Below are positions 14,457 to 24,300 of a stretch of 43,654 nucleotides of DNA, one piece after another. The stretch comes from Candidatus Adlerbacteria bacterium (lineage in GTDB: Bacteria; Patescibacteriota; Minisyncoccia; Phycocordibacterales; SBAW01). The notes beneath the pieces were generated by a model. That model worked only from the letters and a program-made list of their open reading frames with translations. It made no database searches and was not told where the DNA came from. A program made the position numbers and the translations under genes. Each line of letters starts with the position of its first letter. The first letter of the stretch is position 1. The stretch is from assembly GCA_903819895.1 (NCBI GenBank), contig CAIJFH010000001.1, positions 1 to 43,654 of the forward strand, given 5' to 3'.

Positions 14457-15598
14457 CCACACTCTTTTTTAGTATTGCGCTTTTGGCAGTCCTGTCGTTT
14501 TTCCTGCGCAAGCCACGTCCAGGCGAGACGCTTGCCGAGCAGCAGCAGGATCTCCAAAAACTCCTCGAGCGTTTTGCAGAGAACCCAGTGCTGAGCCCCG
14601 ACCCAACCCACTGGTGGGAGTCCAAGGCGGTGCTCAACCCAGCGGCGGTGTATGCGGGCGGCCGAGTGCATCTTTTTTATCGCGCCATGGGCGAGGACGG
14701 CATGTCTCGCCTGGGCTACGCGTGGAGCACCGACGGTATCCACTTTGAGCGACTACCCTACCCCGTGTTTGAGCACGAGAGCGTCGCCAAAGCGCGGTCG
14801 CACTATCCAAACACCTCGCCTGCGCGTCTCACCTACGACACCGTCAACAACGAGTCCGGTGGCGGCTGGGGCGGATGTGAGGACCCGCGCGGTGTGGTCA
14901 TCGACGGCCGCATCTACCTCACCTTCAACATGTTTAACGGTTGGGACTCGATGCGCGTTGCGTATACCAGCATCACCACAGACGACCTGCTGAACCGGCG
15001 ATGGAATTGGGATAAAAGCACCTACCTGTGCCGAGACAACCGCCAAAAAAACTGGGTGCTCTTCCCCGAGAAGATCAACGGCAAGTTTGCGCTCTTCTAC
15101 AACCTCGACAAGGGCGACCCAACGCGTGTCCACATTGCTTACCTCGACACGTTAGACATGACACAAACTCCCGGCGCCGACGAGGCGCTCGACCCGCACA
15201 AGCTCCCCGATCACATTGTGGCGTGGCATCATCGAACCCGCAGCGCCGCCACACCGCCAGTCAAGACAAAATATGGCTGGCTCCTGTTCTACCACGCGAT
15301 GGACAAAGACGACCCCGACCGCTACAAGCTCGGGGTCATGCTGCTTGATCTTGCCGACCCAACCAAAGTGCTGTTGCGTGCAGCGCGGCCAATCCTCGAG
15401 CCAAACGAGTGGTACGAAAACGATTGGAAGCCCGGCATCATCTACGCCACCGGAGCAATTGTGATCGACGACGATTTGCTTATCTACTACGGCGGCGGAG
15501 ACAAATATATCGCGGTCGTACGGACCAACTTGCATGAGTTCCTCGAGGCACTGAAGACCCACCAGCAACCAACCATATCCTTACTCGTCAACAAATAA
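14453..15598 (+). CDS. GH130 family beta-mannoside phosphorylase-like protein, membrane anchored
   Basis: 381 aa. A hydrophobic N-terminal segment (residues 4-18) is followed by basic residues, so the enzyme may be anchored with the catalytic part in the cytoplasm or outside. A GH130 five-bladed propeller domain (about 43-370) has NPVLSPD, LFYRAMG, GCEDPRG (141-147, carrying the Asp of the conserved EDPR motif), LFPEKINGK, KYGWLLFYHAMD and a late YYGGGD. GH130 enzymes phosphorolyse beta-mannosides to alpha-Man-1-P, or hydrolyse them. The His after GWLLFY, thought to contact phosphate in phosphorylases, is present. Linkage specificity (beta-1,2 or beta-1,4) cannot be read. It overlaps the cupin gene and precedes a second GH130 gene by 16 nt. 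Confidence 0.88.
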   Translation: MTTLFFSIALLAVLSFFLRKPRPGETLAEQQQDLQKLLERFAENPVLSPDPTHWWESKAVLNPAAVYAGGRVHLFYRAMGEDGMSRLGYAWSTDGIHFERLPYPVFEHESVAKARSHYPNTSPARLTYDTVNNESGGGWGGCEDPRGVVIDGRIYLTFNMFNGWDSMRVAYTSITTDDLLNRRWNWDKSTYLCRDNRQKNWVLFPEKINGKFALFYNLDKGDPTRVHIAYLDTLDMTQTPGADEALDPHKLPDHIVAWHHRTRSAATPPVKTKYGWLLFYHAMDKDDPDRYKLGVMLLDLADPTKVLLRAARPILEPNEWYENDWKPGIIYATGAIVIDDDLLIYYGGGDKYIAVVRTNLHEFLEALKTHQQPTISLLVNK

Positions 15599-15614
15599 CC
15601 CTCATACACACCGT

Positions 15615-17543
15615 ATGTACATCATCAAACGATCACCCAACAACCCGCTCGTTGCGCCCAGCGCTGGCAAACAATGGGAGGCGCGCGGCACGTTCAACGG
15701 ATGTCCGGTCAAACATGGAGAGAAGATCTATCTTCTCTACCGCGCGCTTGGCGCGCCGGATGCGCTGATGGTGCCCGGCGGGCTCTCGACCATCGGCCGC
15801 GCCTACTCGACCGACGGCGAGCACTTTCGCGATCGACGACAATTTATCACCCCCGAGGAGGAGTGGGACAAGTACGGCTGCGAGGATCCGCGCGTGAGTT
15901 ACTTCGAGGGGCAGTATGTCATTTTTTACACCGCGCTTGGTGGTGTCCCGTTTGGCCCAGGCAATATCAAAGTTGCGGTCGCCCTGTCAAAAGATCTCGA
16001 GCACGTCACCGAGCGCCATCTCGTAACCCCGTTTAATGCAAAAGCGATGGCGCTCTTCCCCGAGCGCATCAACGGCAAAATTACCGTCATCCTCACCATC
16101 GACACCGACCTCCCCCCCAAGCCCGCGCGCATCGCGGTCGCCCAGTGCGACAAACTTGAGGACCTATGGGACTTGGGCTTTTGGCAACACTGGCACGACA
16201 ACCTCGAGCAGCACATCATCAACCCGCTGCGCAGTGACCAAGACCATGTCGAGGTGGGTGCCGCGCCCATCAAGACCAAGGACGGTTGGCTGCTCATCTA
16301 CTCGTACTTTCAAAACTACTACGCAGGCGAGGAGCATCGCGTGGTGGGTATCGAGGCATTGCTGCTCGACCTCGAGGACCCGACCACCATCACCGCCAAG
16401 ACCCACGGCCCCATGCTGGCACCCGAGGAGATCTACGAGCGCTATGGCATTGTGCCCAACGTGGTCTTCCCCTCCGGTGCACTTGTCACTAAAAATCGCG
16501 TCGACCTCTACTACGGCGCGGCCGACACCGTGTGTGCAAAAGCATCCTTCCATTTGCCCGACCTGTTGGCCTCGATGATTCCCGCGCGGCGCAGCGCTTT
16601 GGTGGAGCGTGCAAAAGGCAACCCGATTCTGCGCCCACTACCCGAGCACGCATGGGAAAGCCGTGCAGTGTTTAACCCCGGCGCGATCGACATCGACGGC
16701 ACCATCCACCTGCTCTACCGCGCCATGTCACAGGACAACACCTCGGTACTTGGCTACGCCGCAAGTAAGGATGGTATCCGCATCAGCGAGCGTGACACCG
16801 AGCCGGCATACGTGCCGCGCGAGGAGTTTGAGCAAAAACGAGGAGCATCCGACGGCAACTCTGGCTGCGAGGATCCGCGACTCACGCGCATCGGCAACAC
16901 CATCTACATGGCATACACCGCCTACGACGGCACGCACGCGCCGCGCGCCGCGCTCACCTCAATCTCGGTCAAGGACTTTACTGCCAAGCGATGGAAGGGA
17001 TGGCAAAAGCCAGTACTCGTCACCCCCGACGACCACGACGACAAAGACACCTGCCTCTTCCCTGAAAAAGTTGGCGGACAGTATCTCATTCTGCATCGCA
17101 TCAGCCCGCAGATTTGCGCCGACCTGCTCGACTCGCTCGACTTTACCAAGAGCCGTATCTCCCGCTGCATCGAGCTCCTCGAGCCACGGCCAGGGTTTTG
17201 GGACAGCCAAAAAGTGGGTATCGGTGGGCCTCCCATCAAGACCGACGCTGGTTGGTTGCTCATCTACCACGGCGTTTCAAAAACCAGCACCTATCGGCTT
17301 GGCGCGGCACTGTTTGATTTAGAAAATCCAACGATGCTGATCTCGCGCACCGTCGACCCCATCTTTGAGCCCCGCGAGGAGTACGAGCACGACGGCCAGG
17401 TCAAAAACGTGGTCTTTACCTGTGGCGCGATCGAGCGCGGCGGCACCATCTACCTCTACTACGGCGCAGCCGACACCTGCATCGGCGTTGCTAAAGTGCC
17501 GCTCAGCAAAGTGATGAGCATGTTACTCCCCGAGCGTATCTAA
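15615..17543 (+). CDS. Double-module GH130 glycoside phosphorylase-like protein
   Basis: 642 aa made of two complete GH130 domains (about 1-325 and 330-642), about twice the usual length. Module 1 has EARGTFNG, YGCEDPR (87-93), LFPERINGK and DGWLLIYSYFQN. Module 2 has ESRAVFNPG, SGCEDPR (416-422), LFPEKVGGQ and AGWLLIYHG. Both end with a YYGAAD motif (299-304 and 615-620). Module 1 has Ser where module 2 has His after GWLLIY, so the modules may differ in phosphate use. No signal peptide is visible. The gene lies between the single-domain GH130 gene and the phosphomannomutase-like gene, without Shine-Dalgarno sites, and is expected to be co-transcribed. Confidence 0.88.
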   Translation: MYIIKRSPNNPLVAPSAGKQWEARGTFNGCPVKHGEKIYLLYRALGAPDALMVPGGLSTIGRAYSTDGEHFRDRRQFITPEEEWDKYGCEDPRVSYFEGQYVIFYTALGGVPFGPGNIKVAVALSKDLEHVTERHLVTPFNAKAMALFPERINGKITVILTIDTDLPPKPARIAVAQCDKLEDLWDLGFWQHWHDNLEQHIINPLRSDQDHVEVGAAPIKTKDGWLLIYSYFQNYYAGEEHRVVGIEALLLDLEDPTTITAKTHGPMLAPEEIYERYGIVPNVVFPSGALVTKNRVDLYYGAADTVCAKASFHLPDLLASMIPARRSALVERAKGNPILRPLPEHAWESRAVFNPGAIDIDGTIHLLYRAMSQDNTSVLGYAASKDGIRISERDTEPAYVPREEFEQKRGASDGNSGCEDPRLTRIGNTIYMAYTAYDGTHAPRAALTSISVKDFTAKRWKGWQKPVLVTPDDHDDKDTCLFPEKVGGQYLILHRISPQICADLLDSLDFTKSRISRCIELLEPRPGFWDSQKVGIGGPPIKTDAGWLLIYHGVSKTSTYRLGAALFDLENPTMLISRTVDPIFEPREEYEHDGQVKNVVFTCGAIERGGTIYLYYGAADTCIGVAKVPLSKVMSMLLPERI

Positions 17544-17550
17544 CCCACCT

Positions 17551-18330
17551 ATGACACCCACCTTTCCTGCGCGACCACGTCTGATTGCCTTCGACCTCGA
17601 CGACACGCTTGCCGAAAGCAAGCAGCCGCTCACGCCCGAGATGGCGGCGCTGGTGTCACAGCTCCTTGCCCAGATACCCGTTGCAATTATGTCGGGCGGC
17701 AAATGGGAGCAGTTTACCAAACAAGTCGTTTCTCGACTGCCCGACCACACCAACCTGGGGCGCCTCTACCTATTCCCCTCTGGCGCGGGGCAGTGCTATG
17801 TCTACCGAGACAGCGCGTGGCACCTGCAGTACGACCACTCGTTTACCGAAGAGGAGCGTCAAAAAATCCGTGCTGCATTTGCGATTGCGCTCAAAGAGGT
17901 TGGCCTGGATACTCCACCACCACAACTTTGGGGCGAACAGATCGAGGACCGCGTCGCGCAATTCTCTTTCTCCCCACTCGGGCAGCAAGCGCCGGTGCCC
18001 GAAAAAAAGGCGTGGCGCGAGAAAAATAATCCGCTGCGCCTCAAACTGCGCGAGCTATTGGTGCCACTCTTGCCCGATTTTGAAGTAAAAGCAGGTGGTA
18101 TCACCACCATCGACATCACCCGAAAAGGTATCAGCAAAGCGTTTGGTGTCCGCGAACTGGCCAACATCTCGAACATCCCAATTGCCGACATGCTCTATGT
18201 GGGCGATGCGCTGTGGGAGGGCGGCAACGACGCGGTGGTAATCGAGACCGGCGTGCCCACCTACCAAGTTGCCAACAAAGAAGAGACCGCCGAGTTGATT
18301 ACACATCTACTCGCCACAGCAACACACTAG
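17551..18330 (+). CDS. HAD-IIB phosphomannomutase-like phosphotransferase
   Basis: 259 aa, the size of eukaryotic-type phosphomannomutases (about 245-260). HAD motif I is DLDDT with nucleophile Asp15 and acid Asp17. Motif II is the Ser of IMSGGKW, and motif IV is VGDALWEGGND. The cap region has the PMM-like ITTIDITRKGISKAFG and QFSFSPLGQQAPVPEKKAW segments. The expected reaction is Man-1-P to Man-6-P, which links GH130 products to the PMI-like cupin of the same operon. A phosphatase role is possible. The gene starts 7 nt after the double GH130 gene. Its stop overlaps the stop of the convergent permease gene by 3 nt. Confidence 0.82.
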   Translation: MTPTFPARPRLIAFDLDDTLAESKQPLTPEMAALVSQLLAQIPVAIMSGGKWEQFTKQVVSRLPDHTNLGRLYLFPSGAGQCYVYRDSAWHLQYDHSFTEEERQKIRAAFAIALKEVGLDTPPPQLWGEQIEDRVAQFSFSPLGQQAPVPEKKAWREKNNPLRLKLRELLVPLLPDFEVKAGGITTIDITRKGISKAFGVRELANISNIPIADMLYVGDALWEGGNDAVVIETGVPTYQVANKEETAELITHLLATATH

Positions 18331-19547
18331 CGTTGCAAGAACGCTTCTTTTGCCGAGAGTTTTGATGCGCGGAGCGCAGGCCATGCGCCTGACGCCAGAC
18401 CGATCATAATCGACAATCCAACCGTCAGGCCTGCAAACCACAGCGGCGTGATAAACAATGTGAACCCTTTGCCGCCCATGTGTGTTGCAAATATGTTGAG
18501 ACCAAAGTTGATGCCCTGCGACGCAGCAAAGCCCAGCACAATACCGCTGAGTCCTCCGAGCGACCCCATGATTGCCGACTCCAGCAAGAACAAGTTGCGC
18601 ACATCGGTGTCGGTTGCGCCAAGCGACTTGAGCACACCCACTTCGTAGGTGCGCTCCATAAAGGAGACGATCATCGTGTTAAACATACCAATCGCCGACA
18701 CAATGAGCGCCGTGATACCAAACACACCGAGCACAATCGTGATGATGTTGGTGATTTGTCGTGCTTGATTCACTAGGTCGATGCGTGCCGACACAATGAG
18801 TCCGCGTGTCGTGAGCGCGTTGCGGATACTCTCGACCGTGTCCACACTGTCTGCTTTGACCAGTGTTGTTTGATAAAAAGGTGGAGGTATTTGCACTACT
18901 TGTGGCGGCAAATCAACCAGCGGCGCTTGGGTATCATCCTCGATAATCCCCACAATTGGCAGTGCGCTTTTGGACGACGTGATGGTTGTTGTCCCATGCA
19001 GGTTGTCTTCGTAATCGACGCTAATATTCACTGGTATATTGAGCGCGCTGGTGCTAGTGGGCAACCCCATCACGGCCAGTGTTTGGCTGGTTACCACAAC
19101 ACCTGGTTGCGTCGTGGTGCTGTATACCGACCCCACAGTCGGGGCGCCTCCCGTCAGACGGAAGTACGCTGGGTCAACCAACTGCATCGCGACCAACGCT
19201 GGGTTGTTGGTCCCCTCCTTGGTCACCTCGCCAGAAAATGCGGCAACGGGCACTACCTCGGCAACATGAGGCACCGTACGCAGGTCAGTAATATCTTTTT
19301 CAGAAAACGTGAGGTTGGACTCGCTCGGGTAGGTCGCCTGCATCGTCACCAACGAGTCCTGGGTGGTCACCAGGTTGCCGATGAGGATATACTGCAAACC
19401 GTAGCCGAGCGACACCAAAAACAAGACCACGCCAAAACCCACCGACATACCAAGGATAGTCAGAATCGCACGGACTGGCTTCACGCGGAAGTTACGCAGC
19501 GAAAGCCGAAACATCTCACGCCACAGCAGCTTGTGTCCATCGGCCAT
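18327..19547 (-). CDS. FtsX/MacB-family ABC transporter permease
   Basis: 406 aa. TM1 (about 25-48) sits after an amphipathic N-terminus. An extracytoplasmic MacB-PCD domain (about 50-265) leads to three C-terminal helices (about 272-296, 322-348 and 368-392). The segment TYEVGVLKSLGATDTDVRNLFLLES is the coupling-helix signature of the family. Such permeases do not pump small molecules through a channel but transmit ATP hydrolysis to outside partners. The ATPase gene lies 21 nt upstream on the same strand, so the two form one complex. Confidence 0.92.
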   Translation of the reverse strand: MADGHKLLWREMFRLSLRNFRVKPVRAILTILGMSVGFGVVLFLVSLGYGLQYILIGNLVTTQDSLVTMQATYPSESNLTFSEKDITDLRTVPHVAEVVPVAAFSGEVTKEGTNNPALVAMQLVDPAYFRLTGGAPTVGSVYSTTTQPGVVVTSQTLAVMGLPTSTSALNIPVNISVDYEDNLHGTTTITSSKSALPIVGIIEDDTQAPLVDLPPQVVQIPPPFYQTTLVKADSVDTVESIRNALTTRGLIVSARIDLVNQARQITNIITIVLGVFGITALIVSAIGMFNTMIVSFMERTYEVGVLKSLGATDTDVRNLFLLESAIMGSLGGLSGIVLGFAASQGINFGLNIFATHMGGKGFTLFITPLWFAGLTVGLSIMIGLASGAWPALRASKLSAKEAFLQR

Positions 19548-19568
19548 GCATCTAGTTTACCAGATGTT

Positions 19569-20900
19569 TTAGCGCTTGGGCTCGTATTCCCCCACACCAT
19601 CCACAATCACCTCCATACGCTCGGCCATCTGTTGCGCACTATTGAGCGGGAACCCAGCGCCAAACTCCTTGACCGGCATATGCAGGACCTCGAGAAACTG
19701 CTTTGCATCCACAAATCGGTGGATACGGTCAGAAATCAGCGCATCAAGCAGCTCCGCTTTAAATGGTGATATGTGGCCAATGTAGTCCTGTGTAATCCAC
19801 GTGCGCAGTTGTCGGATCTCATCTTGGATCGGCAGCTCGGGGTTTTCGTTAATAAGTGCAATCGTGGCATCCAGATCTTTTTGCTTGTTGATGATATCTT
19901 CGATATACGCGGCGATGCGCTCTGCTTTATTCTTCCACATCCCGGCGCCTCCCTCCTCAAAACTGGTGCCGAGCAGTTCTTGAAAGCGCAGCGTATCAAT
20001 CACCGAGGTAAATCGCTGTGCCAAAATATCTTCAAATCGCTGCATCTCGCCAACATTCTGTCCGCGCATAAAAAAGTTTGACAAGATACGCACCATCATC
20101 GCACGCGCCTCTTTGGTACGCGCCTCTTTGGCGAGCTGCTCCTTCAATTTTTCTTCGTCTGTCTGGCCGCCGGTGGTTTCGATTTTGTTTGCACCAGCGT
20201 TCGGGTCAGGTGTGCGATGCTCAACCGAGACAATCACTCCGTCTTTCATATGGAAAATGGTTCGCGCGTCGCGCAAGCTCCATGCCTCGTGGGTCACCAT
20301 GATAATGGTGCGACCATCTTGCTCGTTGAGCTCTCGTAAAATTTTGAGCGCGTTTTGTGCGTTGACCGAGTCGAGGTTACCCAGCGGCTCGTCGGCGATA
20401 ATGATGGGTGGGTTGTTTGCCAGCGACCGCGCAATACCCACACGTTGCTGCTGCCCTCCCGACAACTCCTGTGGGAACCGCTGTGCATACTGGTCGAGGT
20501 TGAGACGTTTGAGCAGTCGCTGCGCCTCCTCAAGCGCCTTTGCACGATTAATACCCACAAATGCCATCGGGAGTGCCACATTGTCGAGCACCGACAGCGA
20601 CGGCACCAGGTTAAATTGTTGGAAGATAATGCCGATACCCGTCTGGCGGTAAATCGCCAACTCTTGGTTGGTAAAAGCCGTGATGTCACGATCTTTAATC
20701 AGCACCTTGCCGCTCGTGACACGGTCAATACCAGAGGTTGCATACAAAAGCGTCGTCTTGCCACAGCCAGACGGCCCAAAGAAAGCGACATAATCGCCTT
20801 GCTCGATTTCGATGTTTATATCACGCAGCGCATGGTACTCGTTCTCCTTACCCTTGTCGTACCACTGCTCGACGTGCTCCAGCTTGATGATTGCGGTCAT
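19569..20900 (-). CDS. MacB/LolD-type ABC ATPase with a long C-terminal extension
   Basis: 443 aa against about 225-230 for the family. The first 225 residues are a standard ATPase: Walker A GPSGCGKTT (42-50), Q-loop FQQFN, signature LSGGQQQR, Walker B IIIADEPLGNLD and the switch His in VTHEAW. The remaining 215 residues are mainly helical and charged. They begin with a linker (PDPNAGANKIETTGGQTDEEK) and include a MMVRILSNFFMRGQNVGEM region and a C-terminal globular part; no family is recognised. It overlaps the upstream receiver gene by 4 nt (ATGA) and is followed by the permease gene. Confidence 0.92.
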   Translation of the reverse strand: MTAIIKLEHVEQWYDKGKENEYHALRDINIEIEQGDYVAFFGPSGCGKTTLLYATSGIDRVTSGKVLIKDRDITAFTNQELAIYRQTGIGIIFQQFNLVPSLSVLDNVALPMAFVGINRAKALEEAQRLLKRLNLDQYAQRFPQELSGGQQQRVGIARSLANNPPIIIADEPLGNLDSVNAQNALKILRELNEQDGRTIIMVTHEAWSLRDARTIFHMKDGVIVSVEHRTPDPNAGANKIETTGGQTDEEKLKEQLAKEARTKEARAMMVRILSNFFMRGQNVGEMQRFEDILAQRFTSVIDTLRFQELLGTSFEEGGAGMWKNKAERIAAYIEDIINKQKDLDATIALINENPELPIQDEIRQLRTWITQDYIGHISPFKAELLDALISDRIHRFVDAKQFLEVLHMPVKEFGAGFPLNSAQQMAERMEVIVDGVGEYEPKR

Positions 20901-21343
20901 AACTGCTCGACGAAGTCGACAATTTCTTTTGGCGTAAGTTCTCCCTTGACGAGGTAATGGTCTGCACCCGCCTCTTTCGCCTTTTGTTTGAACTCCGGCT
21001 CGTCGTACTTAGAGTATACAATAATCCGCACGTGTGCATACTCCTGTCGGGAACGCAGGTCTTTGATAAACTCCAAACTCGGCAGTGGTTCGCGCACCAG
21101 CGCGCCGCCAATCCCTGGTGTCAGGAGAAACAGCCCGAGAAATATCACATTTGGCACTTCCTCTTCCTCTGCCAGATACTCGCGCGCCTGTTCAATCGTG
21201 CGCACAGTCGCCACTTCAATCATATGCTGCGGCCCGCTGTGGATCCAAAACGTATCGCGAAAGAGTATCCGCATCATCTCATCGTCGTCGACCATGAGCA
21301 CCCTTTTTGTGTGCACCTGTGTTTGCGTTGCAGTCACTACCAT
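20897..21343 (-). CDS. Response-regulator receiver domain lacking the phosphoacceptor Asp
   Basis: 148-aa stand-alone CheY-like protein. The acidic pocket Asp19-Asp20-Asp21 (VLMVDDDE), Ser111 at the switch position (IIVYSK) and Lys133 (YLVKGE) are kept. The strand 3 segment reads VIFLGLFLLTPG, with Gly70 where the phosphorylated Asp is expected. A normal phosphorelay role is therefore doubtful, and it may be a pseudo-receiver or adaptor. It lies 11 nt downstream of the giant repeat protein gene and overlaps the ABC ATPase gene by 4 nt, so it belongs to the same transcription unit. No histidine kinase is present in the window. Confidence 0.85.
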   Translation of the reverse strand: MVVTATQTQVHTKRVLMVDDDEMMRILFRDTFWIHSGPQHMIEVATVRTIEQAREYLAEEEEVPNVIFLGLFLLTPGIGGALVREPLPSLEFIKDLRSRQEYAHVRIIVYSKYDEPEFKQKAKEAGADHYLVKGELTPKEIVDFVEQL

Positions 21344-21354
21344 AGCACTACCAG

Positions 21355-24300
21355 TTAATGGATAAAGTTAAACGTACTTGAGAAGTTCTTGAAGATGATA
21401 TCAACAATGGACTCGCTCTGCTGCGGGGTGACGATCGTGCGAATCGGCAAGGTCTCTACGTTCCCGGCCTGGTCGGTCGAGGACACTTGGATACGATAGA
21501 TGGTTGCGGGCTTGAGGTTCGGGACCAACACCACGTGGTCCTCTACAAAGCCAGTATCATTCTCTATCTTATTCTTGAGCGCTTGTGTCGCAGAACCGCT
21601 CCCCTCCTCATAGTATACCGCAGAAGTCGCCGGTTTGTTGGTCTTCCAGGAGACAATCGACTGCACAATGTCCGTGCGACCTGGTATCAAACTGCTGTCG
21701 ATATGCAAGCTCGCCACCACCGGCGGGGTCTTGTCGACGCCCGTCGTCACCGGCACCGTCCCAATCATCGTGACCAAGTTACCGTCCACATCATAGCCGT
21801 ACACTTTTACATCATACGTGTGGCCAGAGATCAGGTTTGTTGCCGTAACATCGTGTGCCGTCACCAAGGTGCCGTCTTTAAGGGTCTGCGAGGTTCCGGT
21901 TGAGCGGTCGGTAAAGTCGATGCTCGATGAGGTCTTAGATCCTGTGGTCCAGATAATACGGAATGAGTCGGTTTTGACGTCGAGCACTTGTGGCGTAATC
22001 GGGCCCGACTTGGTCGAGAAGGTGTGGTCCGGACTCTTGCTCACCACCTGCGGGAAGATAAATGCATGCGTACTAAAGTGATACTTCGTACCCGACTTCA
22101 AGTTGGTTAGCGTAATACTGTGCGTTGTGGTCGCGGTCTGCAAATCAGATGCCTCCGAGGCGTATGCGGTGGAGCTTGCCGCAGCCACAAAGGATGCGTC
22201 GTCACCATAGTCGAGCACCGTGTATGCTTTAACATTCGTTGCCCACGACACCACTGCCGAGTCCTCGGTCGTACTGCTGACCACCGGGTCAGTCATAAAG
22301 GGCGGGTTGATCGACGGCAGGGCCGACTGGATAATATCCTCGATCTTGCTCTGTATATCCTGCGCTTTGAGCAGCGACATATTACCCAGATCTTCGCTTG
22401 AGAATTTTGTCGTAAATGTTTTCTCATCACTCTGCGTTGTGTTGCCATACGCGTCAATCACTGTGGCGATAAAATGATACGCAGTCCCCGGCAACAAGTT
22501 GCCCAGTTTAATTGAGGTGTTTGTTGATGCCGAGAGCGCTGAGCTACCCGCGGTGTACAGCGGCGTACTGGTCGCATCAGTACTCGACGCGACGGGCCCG
22601 TAATCGATAATCGTACGCACTGGCGCGCTCACCTTGAGGTTAACTGTCGCATCAAAGGTGTTGATAGGATCAATGGTTATATCATTGATTGTTGGTGGTG
22701 TGGTCTTGGCCGCCGTAGCAGCATTGTTGCTGTACGAGCCCGAGGACGGAGATATCACAATCACCTCGCTTGCTGCCGTCTGTACCATCTGTTCGTCAGA
22801 GACACCGCGCACCCCGGCCGCATCGGTCGCTATGATACGGAAGTAGTACTCGGTACCCGGAGCAAGCCCCGATATGGTCGCCACATGTGCTGTCACCAAT
22901 GTAGAGTCGAGCGTAGTCAGGCCAGTGTAGGAGCCATCGGTGGTTGATGCGATAGTGCCGTACTCAATCTGCGTGTCGGCGGGCTTGTTGGTCTGCCAAT
23001 AGACCACAATGTTGTGCGAGTCGACCAACGGCTCGGTAATGTTAAAGATGTTCGGTGGCGTCAAATCATCGCCCGTTGTCAGCGTGTACTCTCGCCCCGC
23101 GTTGTTGTCTGTCGACGTGTTCCCATCAGCGTCTTTTGACGTCACGTAGAAGTAGTACAAGGTCGACGCGGTGAGGCCGCTCAACGAGACCGAGTGTGTC
23201 GTTGTTGCTTCGGCCGATCCTGCCGTCAGGTAGGACGATGTGTCGGTCGCTGTGGTGCCATAAAAAACGTACGAATCGGACAGTGTATCGGTATTCCAGG
23301 TAATAGTCGCGCCATCATACCCCACCGGAGTGGCCGTCACTCCAGCAATCGCTGGCCCGGTCGCGGTGGTAAATGTATACCCTGCACCATTGTTGTCATC
23401 AGTCCCCGTCTCACCATACGAGTCCGCAGAAGATACTTTGAAGTAGTATGGTGTATTTGGCGTAAGCCCGGTCAGATACATCTGGTGCGTATTGGTGTAC
23501 ACATTAGACGAGGTAGTACTTGCATAAGTGGTATCAGTACCATAGTTAACCACCGAGCTCGAAAGCGCGTTAGCGGTCGTCCACGTGATACGTGCATAAG
23601 TGTTTTGGACTTGGTCAGCCACCACGTTGGTAATAATCGGCACTACTGGGCACGCGCCCGTAGTAAAGGTCTGATCAGCTCCGGTACTGGTGCCAATCGC
23701 ATTGCTTGCCGTCGCTGCAAAGTGGTAGAGCGTCGCGCACTCCAAACCAACAAGATCTTGATGGAACGCGCCAGCCCCAAAGGAGCCCGTTACCGATGAG
23801 GTCATGGTGTACTCGGTTGTTGTCCCGTAGGCAAACCCCTCGGACGTAACGGTTGATCCATTAATCGACAACACCGAGCCGTTGAGCACCGTGGTTGTGC
23901 CCGTAATCGCCGATGCACTAAGGGTGTTCACTGTTGGAGGCGCAGACGCAGTCACAAACGAGGTGACCGAGCCGTACCCTGTCCCGCCTGCATTTTCTGC
24001 ATACGCTTTGACATAGTAGGTTGTTGCTGGTGTCAAACCAGAGACATCTTGTGTGAAAGACGCTGTGCCGACCTGCGCACCAAGTGTCGTAGTTGCCGCA
24101 TTGGACACGAGCGCTGCCGTGGTCCCATACACAAAGCCGGACTGTGTCGCATCATCACCCCCTGTGACGGTAATCTGCCCATCAAACGTAGCGGTTGTTG
24201 CAGTAAACGAGGTAACCGACGAGGTGGTCACTGTTGGTGCGTTTGCACAGATAGCGGTCGTAAACGTCCCATCACCCGAGACAGCAGTGCCAGAACTGTT

